Of a stretch of 6,567 nucleotides of DNA, positions 5,320 to 6,567 are shown piece after piece (within the stretch, counting starts at the first letter, position 1; the number at the start of each line of letters is the position of its first letter). This stretch comes from Methylomonas sp. (lineage in GTDB: Bacteria > Pseudomonadota > Gammaproteobacteria > Methylococcales > Methylomonadaceae): contig JAQTYP010000201.1 in the NCBI GenBank assembly GCA_028688235.1, positions 1 to 6,567 on the forward strand. Reading direction: 5' to 3'. The notes under the pieces were generated by a model. The model was not told the DNA's origin, ran no database searches, and saw nothing but the letters and a program-made list of their open reading frames with translations. Made by a program: the position numbers and the translations under genes.

Positions 5320-5958
5320 TTAGGCGTTTTGAAACAGCCATGGCGCCCGTTTGGCGCGTTCTGCTTCGTAAGCCTTGATCTTGTCGGCGTGCTGTAGCGT
5401 CAAGCCGATGTCGTCCAAACCGTTCAACAAGCGGTAACGGCGGGTTTCGTCGACGGCAAAAGGTATGCTTTGGCCGCCAGGTGTAGTGATGGTTTGACTC
5501 TGCAAATCGACGGTCAGACTATAGCCGTCTGTCAACTCGTTGAATAAAGAGTCTACGGTTTCGGCAGGTAATACGATAGGCAGAATGCCGTTTTTGAAGC
5601 AGTTGTTATAGAAAATATCGGCAAAGCTCGGGGCGATGATGGCTCTAAAGCCGTAATCCTCCAAAGCCCATGGCGCGTGTTCGCGTGACGAGCCGCAACC
5701 GAAGTTTTCACGGGTCAACAGGATTTGTGCACCTTTATATTGCGGCTGGTTCAGCACGAAGTCCTTGTTCAAGGGGCGGTTGCTGCAGTCCATCTCAGGC
5801 TCGCCATGATCCAGATAACGCCATTCGTCGAACAAATACGGGCCGAAACCGGCGCGGCGAATGGATTTCAAAAACTGCTTGGGGATGATGGCGTCGGTGT
5901 CGATATTGGCTCTGTCCAACGGCGCAACCAAGGCGGTCAAAGTAGTAAAGGCCTGCAT
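5320..5958 (-). CDS. leuD: 3-isopropylmalate dehydratase small subunit
   Basis: Small subunit of the LeuCD isopropylmalate isomerase, which interconverts 2- and 3-isopropylmalate; it supplies the swivelling domain that completes the active site of LeuC. The 212 residues are a normal length (about 200). Motifs: ANIDTDAIIPKQFLK at about 17-31, NFGCGSSREHAPWAL at 85-99, SFADIFYNNCFKNGILP at 111-127, and the C-terminal RLLNGLDDIGLTL at about 176-188. The ATG at 5958 is two bases after the leuC stop and has a GAGGAAG ribosome site 7 bases upstream, inside the leuC end. The frame stays open another 67 codons upstream, but that extension is Arg-rich, overlaps conserved LeuC sequence and matches no LeuD, so it is discarded. 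Tight packing with leuC fits equal production of the two subunits. Confidence 0.97.
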   Translation of the reverse strand: MQAFTTLTALVAPLDRANIDTDAIIPKQFLKSIRRAGFGPYLFDEWRYLDHGEPEMDCSNRPLNKDFVLNQPQYKGAQILLTRENFGCGSSREHAPWALEDYGFRAIIAPSFADIFYNNCFKNGILPIVLPAETVDSLFNELTDGYSLTVDLQSQTITTPGGQSIPFAVDETRRYRLLNGLDDIGLTLQHADKIKAYEAERAKRAPWLFQNA

Positions 5959-5960
5959 GA

Positions 5961-6567
5961 TTAAACTTCCTCTGCGATATTGACAAAGTGGCCAGCGATA
6001 GCCGCTGCGGCGGCCATCGCCGGGCTGACCAAGTGAGTGCGTCCGCCGTAACCTTGGCGGCCTTCGAAATTGCGGTTCGAGGTCGATGCGCAATGTTCGC
6101 CGGCTTCCAGGCGGTCGGCGTTCATTGCCAGACACATCGAGCAACCCGGTTCGCGCCATTCGAAATTGGCGGCGGTAAAGAGCTTGTCCAAGCCTTCGGC
6201 TTCGGCTTGTTGTTTGATCAAACCGGAGCCGGGTACGATCAACACTTGTTTTACAGAATCGGCCTTTTTACGGCCCTTGATCACGGCGGCGGCCGCGCGT
6301 AAGTCTTCGATGCGCGAGTTGGTGCAGGAGCCGATGAAGACTTTATCCAATTTGATGTCGGTGATTTTTTGTCCGGCCTGCAAGCCCATATATTGCAGCG
6401 CGCGCTCTATGCTTTGGCGTTTGACCGGGTCTGTTTCTTGCGCAGGATCTGGCACGTTGGCATCGACAGGCAATACCATCTCGGGAGACGTACCCCAGCT
6501 GACCTGCGGAATGATCGTCGCGGCATCGAATTCGATGACTTTGTCGAATTTGGCGTCCGGATCGGAA
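5961..6567 (-). CDS. leuC: 3-isopropylmalate dehydratase large subunit, C-terminal part (N-terminus beyond right edge)
   Basis: Large, [4Fe-4S]-carrying subunit of isopropylmalate isomerase, an aconitase-family enzyme of leucine synthesis. The frame runs in from the right edge; the first full codon is at 6566, giving 201 visible residues, about the last 40-45% of a typical 465-470-residue LeuC. All three cluster cysteines are visible: one in DKVFIGSCTNSRIEDL (visible residue 81) and two in GCSMCLAMN (142 and 145). Also intact are VPGSG, STSNRNFEGRQG and GRTHLVSPAMAAAAA. It begins in the middle of the family stretch SDPDAKFDKVIEFDA, so nothing suggests a truncation other than the window edge. 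It ends at TAA two bases before leuD, so the two subunits are almost certainly cotranscribed. Confidence 0.97.
   Translation of the reverse strand, partial: SDPDAKFDKVIEFDAATIIPQVSWGTSPEMVLPVDANVPDPAQETDPVKRQSIERALQYMGLQAGQKITDIKLDKVFIGSCTNSRIEDLRAAAAVIKGRKKADSVKQVLIVPGSGLIKQQAEAEGLDKLFTAANFEWREPGCSMCLAMNADRLEAGEHCASTSNRNFEGRQGYGGRTHLVSPAMAAAAAIAGHFVNIAEEV
5966..5972 (-). promoter_or_regulatory. Ribosome binding site of leuD
   Basis: GAGGAAG on the minus strand, 7 bases before the leuD ATG at 5958, lies within the last codons of leuC. It fixes the leuD start against the longer open frame upstream. Confidence 0.8.

Noticed and set aside
5959..6159. 67-codon upstream extension of leuD, giving a 279-residue frame
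   Set aside because: It overlaps conserved LeuC coding sequence in another frame, is Arg- and Gly-rich without LeuD similarity, and the ATG at 5958 has a good ribosome site.
1..6567. CRISPR array, insertion sequence, tRNA or rRNA gene, phage or defence genes
   Set aside because: No regularly spaced repeats, transposase-like frame, terminal inverted repeats or RNA-gene-like sequence was seen. The window is nearly filled by conserved core genes.

Overview
The window is a stretch of bacterial chromosome, almost certainly gammaproteobacterial. All convincing genes lie on the minus strand, so they read from right to left: leuC (3' part only), leuD, leuB, asd, fimV, then the start of a small histidine-rich secreted protein cut by the left edge. 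The order leuC-leuD-leuB-asd-fimV is a known conserved neighbourhood in gammaproteobacteria, including Pseudomonas. FimV itself is a family tied to polar assembly of type IV pili in this class. The genus cannot be fixed by eye; an aquatic or methanotroph-like gammaproteobacterium is only a guess.

Region by region. 5961-6567 holds the C-terminal third of LeuC. 5320-5958 is LeuD, two bases after leuC. 5212-5319 is a 108-bp spacer with no full-length gene; it has three inverted-repeat pairings, two of them mutually exclusive, and a possible 23-codon ORF. 4138-5211 is LeuB, which lacks a clear ribosome binding site. 3104-4126 is aspartate-semialdehyde dehydrogenase, packed against leuB. 3048-3103 is a 56-bp gap, followed by FimV (384-3047) and a strong intrinsic terminator (335-361). 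114-383 is intergenic; besides the terminator it carries short direct and inverted repeats upstream of the histidine-rich gene (1-113).

How the genes work together. LeuC and LeuD form isopropylmalate isomerase and LeuB oxidises its product, giving the middle steps of leucine synthesis. Asd makes aspartate semialdehyde, the branch point to lysine/diaminopimelate, threonine and methionine. FimV is a peptidoglycan-binding inner-membrane hub protein, not an enzyme; its place here is a conserved synteny rather than a pathway link. The spacing suggests one transcript from leuC to the terminator after fimV, though this was not tested.

Most of the window is ordinary housekeeping DNA. The parts worth a second look are the leuD-leuB spacer, the histidine-rich exported protein with its upstream repeats, and the repeated FDF-type motifs in the cytoplasmic part of FimV.
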